64,000 nt of DNA, from positions 1 to 64,000 of the forward strand of contig NZ_MSDV01000073.1 in NCBI RefSeq assembly GCF_001931485.1, in the 5' to 3' direction. Below are positions 42,509 to 52,887 of the stretch, piece after piece. Position 1 is the first letter of the stretch; every line of letters begins with the position of its first letter. The DNA comes from Burkholderia sp. SRS-W-2-2016 (GTDB lineage Bacteria; Pseudomonadota; Gammaproteobacteria; Burkholderiales; Burkholderiaceae). The notes beneath the pieces are model-generated. The model saw only the letters and a list, made by a program, of their open reading frames with translations. It did no database searches and was not told the origin of the DNA. Both the position numbers and the translations under genes were made by a program.

Positions 42509-42748
42509 CACCGGGCGCTGTGCTTGCGCAGCGCGATGGCATAAGCGTGGAGCGTCAGCCGGTGCCTAAAAACAGCGCGGCCGATTGTACCCAGGCGTCT
42601 CCAACGCGGGACTCGATTGCGCTGAAGAAAGGCTAAAACCAGGGTAAGTCATGATCGATAAGGCCTATTGCCTGTCTCAATTTAGAGATAAATTCGTCCA
42701 CCGATGGAGACTCAGGCATTTAGAACGATAAGCGGAGACAGCGACAGA

Positions 42749-44260
<1,512 letters not shown>

Positions 44261-44367
44261 GCGCCGGGGCGCATCGGCCGTATCGGCTGCATCGCCCGAC
44301 TGACGCAGCGCCAGGGCCGCGTGGCACAATCGCGCAATCGAACAACAAGACGTGATCGGGGCTTTCC

Positions 44368-44634
44368 ATGAAACGCAGTCTTTCCTTCTTCGCGCGCCGC
44401 TCGAGCCTGCTGCTGTCCGCCGGCGCGGTGCTCGCGCTCGGCGCTTGCAGCAGCAGCGCGCCGCTGTTCCTGTCGGACGGCCGCCCGACCGTGCTGGTGC
44501 AATGCCCGGCCGGTTCGAGCTCGTGTTCGGAGCAGGCCAGCGCGAACTGCAACGGCGCATACGACGTCGTGCGCCAGTCCAGTGAGGGCGGCACGCTGAG
44601 CCTGATCTACGCCTGCCGCGCGGCCGCGAGGTAA
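44368..44634 (+). CDS. Small Cys-rich lipoprotein
   Basis: An 88-aa protein. The signal has basic residues (KRSLSFFARRSS), a hydrophobic core and lipobox LGAC with Cys27. The mature 61 residues hold four cysteines (QCPAGSSSCSEQ, ANCNGAYDVV, YACRAA) likely paired in the periplasm. An intrinsic terminator follows. The pattern resembles small conserved Burkholderia envelope lipoproteins; function unknown. Confidence 0.75.
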   Translation: MKRSLSFFARRSSLLLSAGAVLALGACSSSAPLFLSDGRPTVLVQCPAGSSSCSEQASANCNGAYDVVRQSSEGGTLSLIYACRAAAR

Positions 44635-44655
44635 CGCGCGGATAAGCTTGCTGAT

Positions 44656-44687
44656 AAAGCGCCGGTGCGATGCCAGCGCTTTTTTTA
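44656..44687 (+). terminator. Intrinsic terminator after small lipoprotein gene
   Basis: AAAGCGC (44656-44662) and GCGCTTT (44676-44682) form the stem, strengthened by inner GG/CC pairs and followed by a T-run. Confidence 0.7.
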
Positions 44688-45214
44688 TTGCCGCGAATTA
44701 AAAAAGCCGCCGTTTTTTTCGCCGCAATTCGAGTCCCGTTGTTCGCGACTCGACTCGTATTCGCCGCCCAACGCGCAATCCACGCTTCTTCCGTTCAATT
44801 GGCACGCTCGTGCTATCCGCATCCGCACATGGCTGTCATAAACGTATGCGTGTAATGTCGATCCGCCGATCCGCTTAACATGCGGATTGATTAATCCGGT
44901 CCCGGTGCCGGTACGCCCGAAGCCGTATTCTGTTTACGGGCCCGCAGGCGAATAATTCTGGTCGGTTTTTAGCGTTGAGCGAAGTCGGTGCGCCAGCTAA
45001 CGGAACGTCGAGTTTGGTGGCTGTATTCTTTTTAAACCGTTGGCGATTTAACCCCGGCACGCAGATTTTGCCGGTTTGCTTTTAGCGCGGGAGACCACCA
45101 GGAAGCTTTTTCCGCTTCCATGAGCAGCGTCGAGATGGCCCACGAAGGCCACCACGCCGGCTCATGCTTTCGATTTTTGCTTTGCAATTAATTCAATAGA
45201 ATTCGGGGAAAGCA
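44688..45214. other. 527-nt gap without a supported gene
   Basis: Composition is less GC-rich than the coding neighbours. Short frames on both strands lack ribosome sites and typical codon use. The end (45180-45205) likely holds the promoter of the 67-aa gene. Confidence 0.45.
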
Positions 45215-45418
45215 ATGAATCATCAGCAGCTAGAAAGAGACATCCGGCATCTGGAGCAGGTCATTTCACATATTTCGGCGGAGGACCGAATTCCGCTGTC
45301 TTACTGGCGCAACCGTATCGAGCTGGTTTCCGACGCGGTTATCGTGCCGGCGCAGGCGTCGCGGGTCAAACGTCTGGATGCCGCGCTGTGCGCATTGGAA
45401 AAACGCCAGAAAGCCTGA
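45215..45418 (+). CDS. Hypothetical 67-aa helical protein
   Basis: A short, charged, probably all-helical cytoplasmic protein (NHQQLERDIRHLEQVISHISAEDRIPLSYWRNRIELVSDA, then SRVKRLDAALCALEKRQKA). GGGGAAAG precedes the ATG. The heptad-like Leu/Ile spacing suggests dimerisation. No family recognised; moderate confidence that it is a gene. Confidence 0.6.
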   Translation: MNHQQLERDIRHLEQVISHISAEDRIPLSYWRNRIELVSDAVIVPAQASRVKRLDAALCALEKRQKA

Positions 45419-45550
45419 ATGCCGGCATTGCGGGTCAGCCAATGGGGAATATCGTCGTGTACGCTGCGGACGGATGAATTTTTGTTTAAAGACATCTGAA
45501 GCGGACGCTCACCCGGTTTTCTTTTTTCCTTTCGTTGACACGGGACCTAT

Positions 45551-46750
45551 ATGCAGATTGCAGGATTTGCCGCGAGCCGGCTGGCCGCATTGACCAATGC
45601 AATGCAAGGCTATGTGGAGCGCGGCGAAGTGGCGGGCGTGGTGTCGCTGGTATGGCGGCGCGGCGAGACCGGTTATTTCGAACCGCTGGGTCTGCGCGAC
45701 GAAGCCGCGCAATTGCCGATGGAGCGCGACACGCTGTTTCGCATCGCGTCGATGACCAAGCCGGTGACGAGCGCCGCGATCATGATGCTGATCGAGGAAG
45801 ACCGCCTCGCGCTCGATACGCCGGTGTCGCTGTGGCTCCCCGAACTCGCGGCGCCGCGCGTGCTGCGCGACCCGAACGGCTCGCTCGACGACACCGACCC
45901 GGTCCGTACGCCGCTCACGGTGCTCGACCTACTCACGCATCGGGCGGGCTTCGCGTATCACTTCACGTCGACGGGGCCGCTCGCCGAAGCGTACGCGGCC
46001 GCGTTCAACGGCTTCGAGTCGAACGGCGACAACAGCGCGTGGCTCGCGCGGATCGCCGCGTTGCCGCTGATGTTCCAGCCCGGCGCGCGCTGGCATTACG
46101 GCGTCGCGACCGACGTGCTCGGCGTGCTGATCGAGCGCGTCAGTGGCATGTCGCTCGGCGAGTTTTTCCGCACCCGCATTTTCGAGCCGCTCGGGATGCG
46201 CGATACCGCGTTCTGGGTCCACGACACGCAGCTTGCGCGACTGGCCACCGCTTACGGCATCGATCCCAATACTCGGCGACGCGTGGTCGAAGATCATCCG
46301 GCCGCCAGCCGCTGGGCCAATCCGCGACGTTTCCAGAGCGGCGGCGGCGGGCTTGTATCGACCGCCGAAGACTATCTGCAATTCGCGCAACTGCTGCTCG
46401 GCCGTGGGCGCGTCGGCGGCACGCGTCTGCTGTCGAACCGCTCGGTCGATCTGATGCGCAGCAATTTCCTGTCGCGCGACCAGCGCCGTTTGCCCGCGTT
46501 CGGTCATGTGATCTGGGCCGGGCAGGGCTTTGGCCTGGGGCTGTCGGTGGTCGACGATCCGGCCCAGCAACTGCCGCTCGGCTACCGTTCGCTCGGCTCG
46601 TTCGGCTGGCCAGGCGCGTACGGCACCAGCTGGTTCGCCGACCCGGTCGAGGATCTGATCGGCGTGATGCTGATCCAGCGCCGCTCGCTCGACCCGTTCC
46701 CGATGGCGATCGACTTCGAACGCCGCGTCTACGATGCGATCGACGTTTGA
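45551..46750 (+). CDS. Serine hydrolase, class C beta-lactamase / esterase fold
   Basis: A 399-aa protein of the beta-lactamase-related family. The SxxK nucleophile motif is SMTK at residues 67-70, the Tyr motif is the WHYGVATD block (YGV in place of YxN), and GSFGWPGAYGT near residue 355 corresponds to the third motif (H/KxG). LDLLTHRAGF is the family signature. No signal peptide is seen, which favours a cytoplasmic esterase or amidase over a periplasmic beta-lactamase. It stands alone ahead of the H-NS gene. Confidence 0.85.
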   Translation: MQIAGFAASRLAALTNAMQGYVERGEVAGVVSLVWRRGETGYFEPLGLRDEAAQLPMERDTLFRIASMTKPVTSAAIMMLIEEDRLALDTPVSLWLPELAAPRVLRDPNGSLDDTDPVRTPLTVLDLLTHRAGFAYHFTSTGPLAEAYAAAFNGFESNGDNSAWLARIAALPLMFQPGARWHYGVATDVLGVLIERVSGMSLGEFFRTRIFEPLGMRDTAFWVHDTQLARLATAYGIDPNTRRRVVEDHPAASRWANPRRFQSGGGGLVSTAEDYLQFAQLLLGRGRVGGTRLLSNRSVDLMRSNFLSRDQRRLPAFGHVIWAGQGFGLGLSVVDDPAQQLPLGYRSLGSFGWPGAYGTSWFADPVEDLIGVMLIQRRSLDPFPMAIDFERRVYDAIDV

Positions 46751-46867
46751 GCCCATCCGCCGCGCATGCAACTGGCCGCGCGATTCACTATCCTGAGAAT
46801 TATTCGTCTGATAGTCTCCGGACAGCAATTCATCGCAGTTCGTCGAACCGATGGGGGAGCAACCGGC

Positions 46868-47164
46868 ATGGCCTCGTACAAACAGTTGACTGCGCAACTC
46901 GAAAAACTTCATAAAGAAGTCGCAGTGGCCCGCGAGAAGGAAATCGCGCAGGCTATCGCCGACATCAAACAGAAGGTCGCCGAATACGATCTGACCGCCG
47001 AGGAACTCGGCTTCACCAGCGCGGCGAAGCCGCGGCGCAAGGCGGCGTCGACGTCGGTGGCCAAGTACCGCAATCCGAAGACCGGCGAGACGTGGAGCGG
47101 GCGCGGCCGCTCGCCCGCGTGGCTGGTGGGGAAGAACCGCGAGCGCTTTCTGATCGAAAGTTGA
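46868..47164 (+). CDS. H-NS family nucleoid-associated protein
   Basis: A 98-aa protein. The N-terminal coiled coil (SYKQLTAQLEKLHKEVAVAREKEIAQAIADIKQKVAEYDLTAEELGF) mediates oligomerisation, and the C-terminus has the DNA-binding core KYRNPKTGETWSGRGRSPAWLVGK, including the minor-groove loop GRGR. The ATG at 46868 has GGGGGAG 8 nt upstream. It silences AT-rich, often transferred DNA; the lower-GC vgrG island in this window would be a natural target (inference). Confidence 0.9.
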   Translation: MASYKQLTAQLEKLHKEVAVAREKEIAQAIADIKQKVAEYDLTAEELGFTSAAKPRRKAASTSVAKYRNPKTGETWSGRGRSPAWLVGKNRERFLIES

Positions 47165-47863
47165 GCGGCGTCTCCCCGTCAGTGATGGCCGGCGCGGTTT
47201 GCGCCGCACCGTTGGCTGGTCCCGAAAACGCTCACCTTTGCGCGGCCGCGTCACGCGAACGACCTGCTTCGCCGCCGCATTCCCTGTATGCGAGCTTGCT
47301 TCGGTGAGCCAGGTTTTGTGGCGACGCGCACCGCCGTGCGGGTTGCCTGCGATCGGCGAGCGCGGCGGCGCGGGTGTCGCCGCAAAGCCGCGCCAGCCTT
47401 TGCCGGCGGGCGTTTCCAGGTGGTCGGCCGGCGCGGCTTGGTCAGTCATGCAGAGTTTTGTCGCCGCATTTGCCGCGTTGGCGTCGATGCGCGGCGCGCG
47501 TGAGCCGGTGCATGCGGGCGCTTCGCGATCCTCACCTTTCGTCGTCGGTCACCGTTAGCCGCCGCAAGTCCCGAAAACACTCACCTTTGCCGCCGCGCCG
47601 GATTCCCGCCGGGCGCGCCCAGCCCGCTTTCCCCCGGCGTTAGCCTCACGCGTGTATCATTCGCACCTTGCGCCATTCCGCGCTGGCGTTTCCCGTGCTG
47701 TCGAACCCAAGCTCGAGCCCTGTCCGCAAGCCGTTTCCGGCGCGGCGGGCATGCTGAAACGGCCCGACTCCCGCCGCCCGATGCCGCCGCGCCACGCGCG
47801 GCATGCCGGCCGCCCAGGGCCGCCGGGAACCGCCCGAACCTCTTTCCGTGATCGCCAGACCCG
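47165..47863. other. 699-nt gap with a 23-nt direct repeat, no gene
   Basis: Between the H-NS gene and prfC. A 23-nt sequence (GTCCCGAAAAC-R-CTCACCTTTGC) occurs at 47219-47241 and 47568-47590 with one difference. Frames are Arg/Ala/Pro-rich on both strands and lack ribosome sites, so the stretch is probably non-coding or decayed. Confidence 0.5.
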
Positions 47864-49465
47864 ATGTCAGTCTCCGAACTCAAACGCCGCCGCACTTTCG
47901 CGGTCATTTCCCACCCGGACGCGGGTAAAACCACGCTGACCGAAAAGCTGCTGCTGTTCTCGGGCGCGATCCAGATCGCCGGTACCGTGAAGGGCCGCAA
48001 GAGCAATCGCTACGCGACGTCCGACTGGATGGAGATCGAAAAGCAGCGCGGCATTTCGGTCGCGAGCTCGGTGATGCAGTTCGAGTACGGCGACTGCGTG
48101 ATCAACCTGCTCGACACGCCGGGCCACGAAGACTTCTCGGAAGACACGTACCGCGTGCTGACCGCGGTCGACGCCGCGGTGATGGTGATCGACGGCGCGA
48201 ACGGTGTCGAAGCGCAGACGCTGAAGCTGCTCGAAGTCTGCCGCAGCCGCAAGACGCCGATCGTCACCTTCATCAACAAGCTCGACCGCGAAGTGCGCGA
48301 GCCGCTCGAACTGCTCGACGAAATCGAACAGCATCTGGGCGTGTCGGCGGTGCCGTTCACGTGGCCGATCGGCATGGGCAAGGATTTCCAGGGCGTGTAC
48401 GACGTCCAGCGCGATCAGGTGCGGGTGTTCCGCGCGGGCCAGGATACGGCCGGCGGCGCGGTGGAAACGCTGCATGCGCTGAGCAACGAAGACGGCGAGA
48501 GCCGTTTCGGCTCCGCCTGGGTGCGCGCGAAGGAAGAGATCGATCTGATCAGCGGCGCGACGCCCGCGTTCGATCGCGAGCAGTTCCTCGCCGGTCAGCA
48601 GTCGCCGGTGCTGTTCGGCTCGGCGATCAATAACTTCGGCGTGAAGGAAATTCTCGACGCGCTGGTCGATCTCGCGCCGCCGCCGTCGATGCGGATGACG
48701 GTGCAGCGTCCGGTGCTGCCGGAAGAGTCGAAGTTCACCGGCGTCGTGTTCAAGGTGCAGGCCAACATGGACCTCGCGCACCGCGACCGCGTCGCGTTTA
48801 TCCGCGTGTGCTCGGGGCGTTTCGAGCGCGGCATGGCGGTGAAGGTTACGCGGTCGAACAAGACGTTCCGCGCGAACAACGTGGTGACGTTCCTGTCGCA
48901 GCGTCGCGAGACGGTCAGCGAGGCGTACCCGGGCGACATCATCGGGATTCCGAATCATGGCACGCTGAGCCTGGGCGATACGCTGACCGAAGGCGAGCAG
49001 CTGCAATTCGTCGGCCTGCCGTTCTTCGCGCCGGAAATTTTCCAGACCGTCGAAGTGGTCGATCCGATGCGCGCGAAGCAGCTCGGCGAAGCGCTGAAGC
49101 AATTGGGCGAAGAAGGCGCGATTCAGGTGTTCCGTCCGGAAGCCGGCGGCCTGATGATTCTCGGCGCGGTCGGTCAGCTGCAGTTCGAAGTGGTGTCGCA
49201 CCGTCTGTCGACCGAGTACAAGGTCGACGTGCGGATGGCGCCGGCGCGTTATCGCTTGTCGCGTTGGGTGACCTGCGACGATGCGGGCGAACTGCGCCGC
49301 TTCACCGACTCCTATTCGGCACGGATCGCGCTCGACGCGTCCGATGCGCCGACCTACCTGGCCTCACACGTGTCGGAGATCGAAGTCGCGCAGAAGGCGT
49401 GGCCGAAGATCGTGTTCAACGAGTTGCGCGAGCACTCGGGGGCGCCGTTCCGGAAGACGATGTAA
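47864..49465 (+). CDS. prfC: Peptide chain release factor 3 (RF3)
   Basis: A 533-aa translational GTPase that recycles RF1 and RF2 from the ribosome after termination. G1 (SHPDAGKTT), switch I region (GRKSNRYATSDWMEIEKQRGISVASS), G3 (DTPGHEDFSEDTYR) and G4 (FINKLDRE) are intact, and the length equals the family norm. The C-terminal part ends APFRKTM as usual. A perfect intrinsic terminator follows, so it is a single-gene unit. Confidence 0.96.
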   Translation: MSVSELKRRRTFAVISHPDAGKTTLTEKLLLFSGAIQIAGTVKGRKSNRYATSDWMEIEKQRGISVASSVMQFEYGDCVINLLDTPGHEDFSEDTYRVLTAVDAAVMVIDGANGVEAQTLKLLEVCRSRKTPIVTFINKLDREVREPLELLDEIEQHLGVSAVPFTWPIGMGKDFQGVYDVQRDQVRVFRAGQDTAGGAVETLHALSNEDGESRFGSAWVRAKEEIDLISGATPAFDREQFLAGQQSPVLFGSAINNFGVKEILDALVDLAPPPSMRMTVQRPVLPEESKFTGVVFKVQANMDLAHRDRVAFIRVCSGRFERGMAVKVTRSNKTFRANNVVTFLSQRRETVSEAYPGDIIGIPNHGTLSLGDTLTEGEQLQFVGLPFFAPEIFQTVEVVDPMRAKQLGEALKQLGEEGAIQVFRPEAGGLMILGAVGQLQFEVVSHRLSTEYKVDVRMAPARYRLSRWVTCDDAGELRRFTDSYSARIALDASDAPTYLASHVSEIEVAQKAWPKIVFNELREHSGAPFRKTM

Positions 49466-49501
49466 CGCGGTTGTCCGACCGCTGTTCGCAAGTCCGTAGG
49501 C

Positions 49502-49535
49502 AAAAAAGCCGCGTCGATCGACGCGGCTTTTTTTT
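49502..49535 (+). terminator. Intrinsic terminator of prfC
   Basis: GCCGCGTCGATCGACGCGGC is a perfect self-complementary stem, with A-run before and T-run after it. Because both flanks are homopolymeric it could work in both directions. Confidence 0.9.
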
Positions 49536-49661
49536 CGCGCCGTCGCCCGCCGTATCGCGCGCCGCCGTCACGGACTTCGCCTATGCTGACGTAACCGCGC
49601 GCGCCATCATGCCACCGCGCCGCCGGCGCTTCCCTCCAACCGCAACCCGCCCGGAGTGCCC

Positions 49662-52079
49662 GTGACCGTCCGCAACCTCGATGCGTTGTTTCGCCCCAAG
49701 TCCGTCGCCGTGATCGGCGCGTCCGAGCGGCCGGGCAGCACCGGCGCGATGGTGTGGGCGCGCGTGCTGGAAGGCGGTTTCGCCGGACCGGTGTGGCCGG
49801 TCAATCCGAAATACGACACGCTCGGCGGCCACCCGGTGATTCACGATGCCGGCGATCTGCCGCAGCCGCCGACGGTCGCGGTGATCTGCACCCCGCCCGC
49901 GACCTGGCCCGGCCTGATCCACAAGCTCGGCGGGATGGGCACGCGCGCGGCGATCATCGTCGGCACCGTGGACGGCGACGAGGACCGGCTCGCGGTGCGG
50001 CACGCGTTGTCGGCGGCGCGCCCGCATCTGTTGCGGATCGTCGGGCCGGGCAGTCTCGGCGTGGTGTCGCCGGCGCTCGGCGCGCAGCTGGGCGCGCCGT
50101 CGTGCACGGTCAAGGCGGGCGGCGTCGCGTGGGTGTCGCAGTCGAACGCGCTGACCAACGCGGTGCTCGGCTGGGCGCAGGCGCGCGGGCTCGGCTTCTC
50201 GCACGCGGTCGCGCTCGGCGAGGAAGCCGACGTCGATGCCGGCGACGTGCTCGACTATCTGGCCAGCGACCCCGGCACCCGCGCGATCCTGCTCGAACTC
50301 GACAGCGTGCGGGCCGCGCGCAAATTCATGTCGGCCGCGCGCGCGGCGGCGCGCAACAAGCCGGTGCTGGCGCTGCGCTCCGGTCGCGACGATCCGGCAG
50401 ACGGCCTCTACACGGCGGCGTTCCGGCGCGCGGGGCTGGTGCGCGTCGACGCGCTCGACGATCTGCTCGACGAAATCGAAACGCTCGGTGTGGGCCGCGT
50501 GGCCGCCGGCGGCACCGCGACGCTGATCACCAGCGACCACGGTCTCGCGACGCTCGCGCGCGACGCGTTCGGCGCGGCCGGCGGGCTGCTCGCGCCGTGG
50601 CCCGAAGAGGTGTCGGACGCGCTGCGGGACGCGTTGCCGCGCGCGGTCGGCGGCAATCCGCTGCTGCTCGGCGACGACGCGCGCCCCGAGCATTTCGGCA
50701 CCGCGCTGAAGCTGCTCGCCGCGCATCGCGATACCGGCACCGCGTTCGTGGTCCACGCGTCGACCCACGGCGCGCCGGTCGATGAAGTCGCGCAGGCGCT
50801 GATCGAACATCAGCAGTTCGCGTATCGGGGACTGCTCGCGTGCTTCTTCGGCGGCGTCGATGCGACGCGGCGCGATGCGCTGCACGCGCAGGGCATCCCG
50901 GTGCATACGACCCCGCAGCGGCTCGCGCGCGCGTTCGCGCGGCTGGTCGATTACCGCTTGGGCCGTGAGCTGTTGATGCAGACGCCGGAAGGTTTGCCCG
51001 CGCAGATTCCCGACGCGATCGATGCCGCTCAGGCGCAGGCGCGCGACGTGTTGGCGGCAGGTGAACATGAATTGAGCGGGGACGCGGCGGCGCGGTTTCT
51101 TGCGCGCTTCGGATTGCGGGTGGAAGGCGCCGAACGACAGGACGCGACCTCAGCTTCCCAACCCATCGTCGACCTGGCGATCCAACTCCACGACGACGAC
51201 AATTTCGGCCCGGTATTCCGCTTCACCGCACCCGCGATAGACGGCGTCTCCGAAGGCCTGCGCGTGTACGGCCTGCCGCCGCTCAATCCGATCCTCGCGC
51301 GCGACATCGTCACGCGTTCGCACTACGCGCGGCTGGTCGCGCCGGAACCGACGCTCGCGGCATTGACCGCGCTGTCGCAGGCGGTCTGCGACGTGCGGGA
51401 AATCGTCGGTCTGAAGCTGGCGCTGCGGGTCTACCGCGACCACGTGACGGTCGTCGACCCGGTGCTGCGCGTCGGCGCCGAGCGCAGCCGGCTCGCGATC
51501 ATGCCGTACCCGCGCCGCTTCGAGGAAACGATCGACTGGCATGGTCTGCGCGTGACAGTGCGGCCGATCCGCCCGGAAGACGAAATCGCGCACAGCGACT
51601 TCGTGAAGGCGATGACGCCGGAGGATTTGCGTCTGCGCTTTTTCGGCGCGGTCGGCACCTTCGACCATTCGCAACTCGCGCGGATGACGCAGATCGATTA
51701 CGACCGCGAGATGGCGCTGATCGCAACCGTCGAGAACGCCGACGGCGTCGCGCACACGCTCGGCGTGGTGCGCGCGGTCGCCGATCCGGACAACGAGACG
51801 GCCGAGTTCGCGGTGACCGTGCGCTCGGACCAGAAGGGCCGGCGGCTCGGTCAGTTGCTGATGGAGCGGATCATCGCGTACGCGCGGGCGCGCGGCACGC
51901 ATTGGCTGATCGGCGAGGCGTTGCGCGAGAACAGCGCGATGATCGCGCTGGCGAAGCGCAGCGGCTTCACGATCACGCGCACCGAGGATCCCGGTGTGGT
52001 GGGGTTCAGGATGGCGCTGGATGAACCGGAGCCGACGGGCGCGGACACACGGTCCGCGCAAAGACAACCGGCAGGTTGA
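49662..52079 (+). CDS. Pat-like protein: NDP-forming acyl-CoA synthetase fold with C-terminal GNAT domain
   Basis: An 805-aa protein. The CoA-binding domain (LFRPKSVAVIGASERPGSTGAMVWARVLEGGFAGPVWPVNPKY) is followed by a succinyl-CoA-ligase-like part. The ATP-grasp part is short: after LSGDAAARFLARFGLRVEGA about 80 residues that normally hold the nucleotide site are missing, and it resumes at FGPVFRF and LPPLNPILARDI. A GNAT domain (about 620-790) contains VRSDQKGRRLGQLLMERII, the acetyl-CoA loop. Such proteins acetylate lysines of acyl-CoA synthetases. The GTG at 49662 has GGAG 5 nt upstream. The synthetase half is probably catalytically dead. Confidence 0.85.
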   Translation: MTVRNLDALFRPKSVAVIGASERPGSTGAMVWARVLEGGFAGPVWPVNPKYDTLGGHPVIHDAGDLPQPPTVAVICTPPATWPGLIHKLGGMGTRAAIIVGTVDGDEDRLAVRHALSAARPHLLRIVGPGSLGVVSPALGAQLGAPSCTVKAGGVAWVSQSNALTNAVLGWAQARGLGFSHAVALGEEADVDAGDVLDYLASDPGTRAILLELDSVRAARKFMSAARAAARNKPVLALRSGRDDPADGLYTAAFRRAGLVRVDALDDLLDEIETLGVGRVAAGGTATLITSDHGLATLARDAFGAAGGLLAPWPEEVSDALRDALPRAVGGNPLLLGDDARPEHFGTALKLLAAHRDTGTAFVVHASTHGAPVDEVAQALIEHQQFAYRGLLACFFGGVDATRRDALHAQGIPVHTTPQRLARAFARLVDYRLGRELLMQTPEGLPAQIPDAIDAAQAQARDVLAAGEHELSGDAAARFLARFGLRVEGAERQDATSASQPIVDLAIQLHDDDNFGPVFRFTAPAIDGVSEGLRVYGLPPLNPILARDIVTRSHYARLVAPEPTLAALTALSQAVCDVREIVGLKLALRVYRDHVTVVDPVLRVGAERSRLAIMPYPRRFEETIDWHGLRVTVRPIRPEDEIAHSDFVKAMTPEDLRLRFFGAVGTFDHSQLARMTQIDYDREMALIATVENADGVAHTLGVVRAVADPDNETAEFAVTVRSDQKGRRLGQLLMERIIAYARARGTHWLIGEALRENSAMIALAKRSGFTITRTEDPGVVGFRMALDEPEPTGADTRSAQRQPAG

Positions 52080-52242
52080 GGGGGCGGCTGCCGCGCTTGG
52101 CGCATGCGATGCGTGAGCCGTGCGTCGCAAGCCTCGCCCGCAGGGCTCCTCGCGTCTACGCGCCGCGAGTGCGCGGCACGCAAGCCGCCTTACGCGTTCG
52201 CAGCGCGTCGCTCCGTGCTGCGAACGCTCCCACTCGCTAACT

Positions 52243-52788
52243 TCAGGCCGCGAGCTTGCCCGCCGCCTCATCGACCTGCGCGCGCGTCACCGCCAGCTCT
52301 TCGAGCCACGCCTCGGCATACACCGCGCCGGTTTCGCGTTCCAGACGCGCGATCGTCGTCGCGCAGCGGGTCGCATCTTTCAGCGTCGAAATAAACGACT
52401 TCACCGATTCGCCGGCCTTGAACGCATCGAACAGCGGCACGCGGATTTCATCGGGCAGCGCGCGCGTAGTCCACTGATACGGCTTGCCGTTGAAGATCAG
52501 CGACGGCGGCAGCACGCGCTCCTTGCGCGCGGCCGGGATCAGGCCGAAGGTGCGCGCGGCGTCGCCGATCTGCTCGGCCGAAAACAGCTCGTCGGGCGTG
52601 ATGTCGAATTGCTGGATGAAGGTCTCGATGCTCTGCATCGCCGCGGCGCGATCGTCGCGGCGCTTCTGCGCGTGCGCGACGAGGTCGCGCAGTTCGTCGG
52701 CTTCCGCCGCGGTGATCGTGAAGCTCGACTGCTTCTGCTGGAGTTCGGAAAAGCGCTGAAATTCGGAATCGGTCAGAAGTTTGGCCAT
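52243..52788 (-). CDS. Unknown protein with H-NS-like N-terminal segment
   Basis: A 181-aa cytoplasmic protein. The N-terminal half is helical (FQRFSELQQKQSSFTITAAEADELRDLVAHAQKRRDDRAAAMQSIETFIQQFDITPDELFSAEQIG); its end resembles the xxYDLTAEELGF segment of the H-NS protein at 46868. The C-terminal half lacks the WSGRGR DNA-binding motif and reads as mixed alpha/beta with no known motif. It could be an oligomerising partner, or the likeness may be chance. Monocistronic. Confidence 0.65.
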   Translation of the reverse strand: MAKLLTDSEFQRFSELQQKQSSFTITAAEADELRDLVAHAQKRRDDRAAAMQSIETFIQQFDITPDELFSAEQIGDAARTFGLIPAARKERVLPPSLIFNGKPYQWTTRALPDEIRVPLFDAFKAGESVKSFISTLKDATRCATTIARLERETGAVYAEAWLEELAVTRAQVDEAAGKLAA

Positions 52789-52887
52789 TGCTCAATCGAT
52801 GCGCGCGCATGAGCGATTCATGCGGCGTAATTTTGGAAGGGCCGCCATTCTAAACCATGTGCGAAGGTGTGCCGCGCAGCCTGCCGG

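Noticed and set aside
45551..46750. AmpC-type antibiotic resistance beta-lactamase
   Set aside because: SxxK is present, but no signal peptide and no canonical YxN are seen, so a general serine esterase or amidase is more likely.
52080..52242. Small gene downstream of the Pat-like protein
   Set aside because: Frames there are Arg/Ala/Ser-rich, overlap the end of the convergent gene and have no ribosome site.
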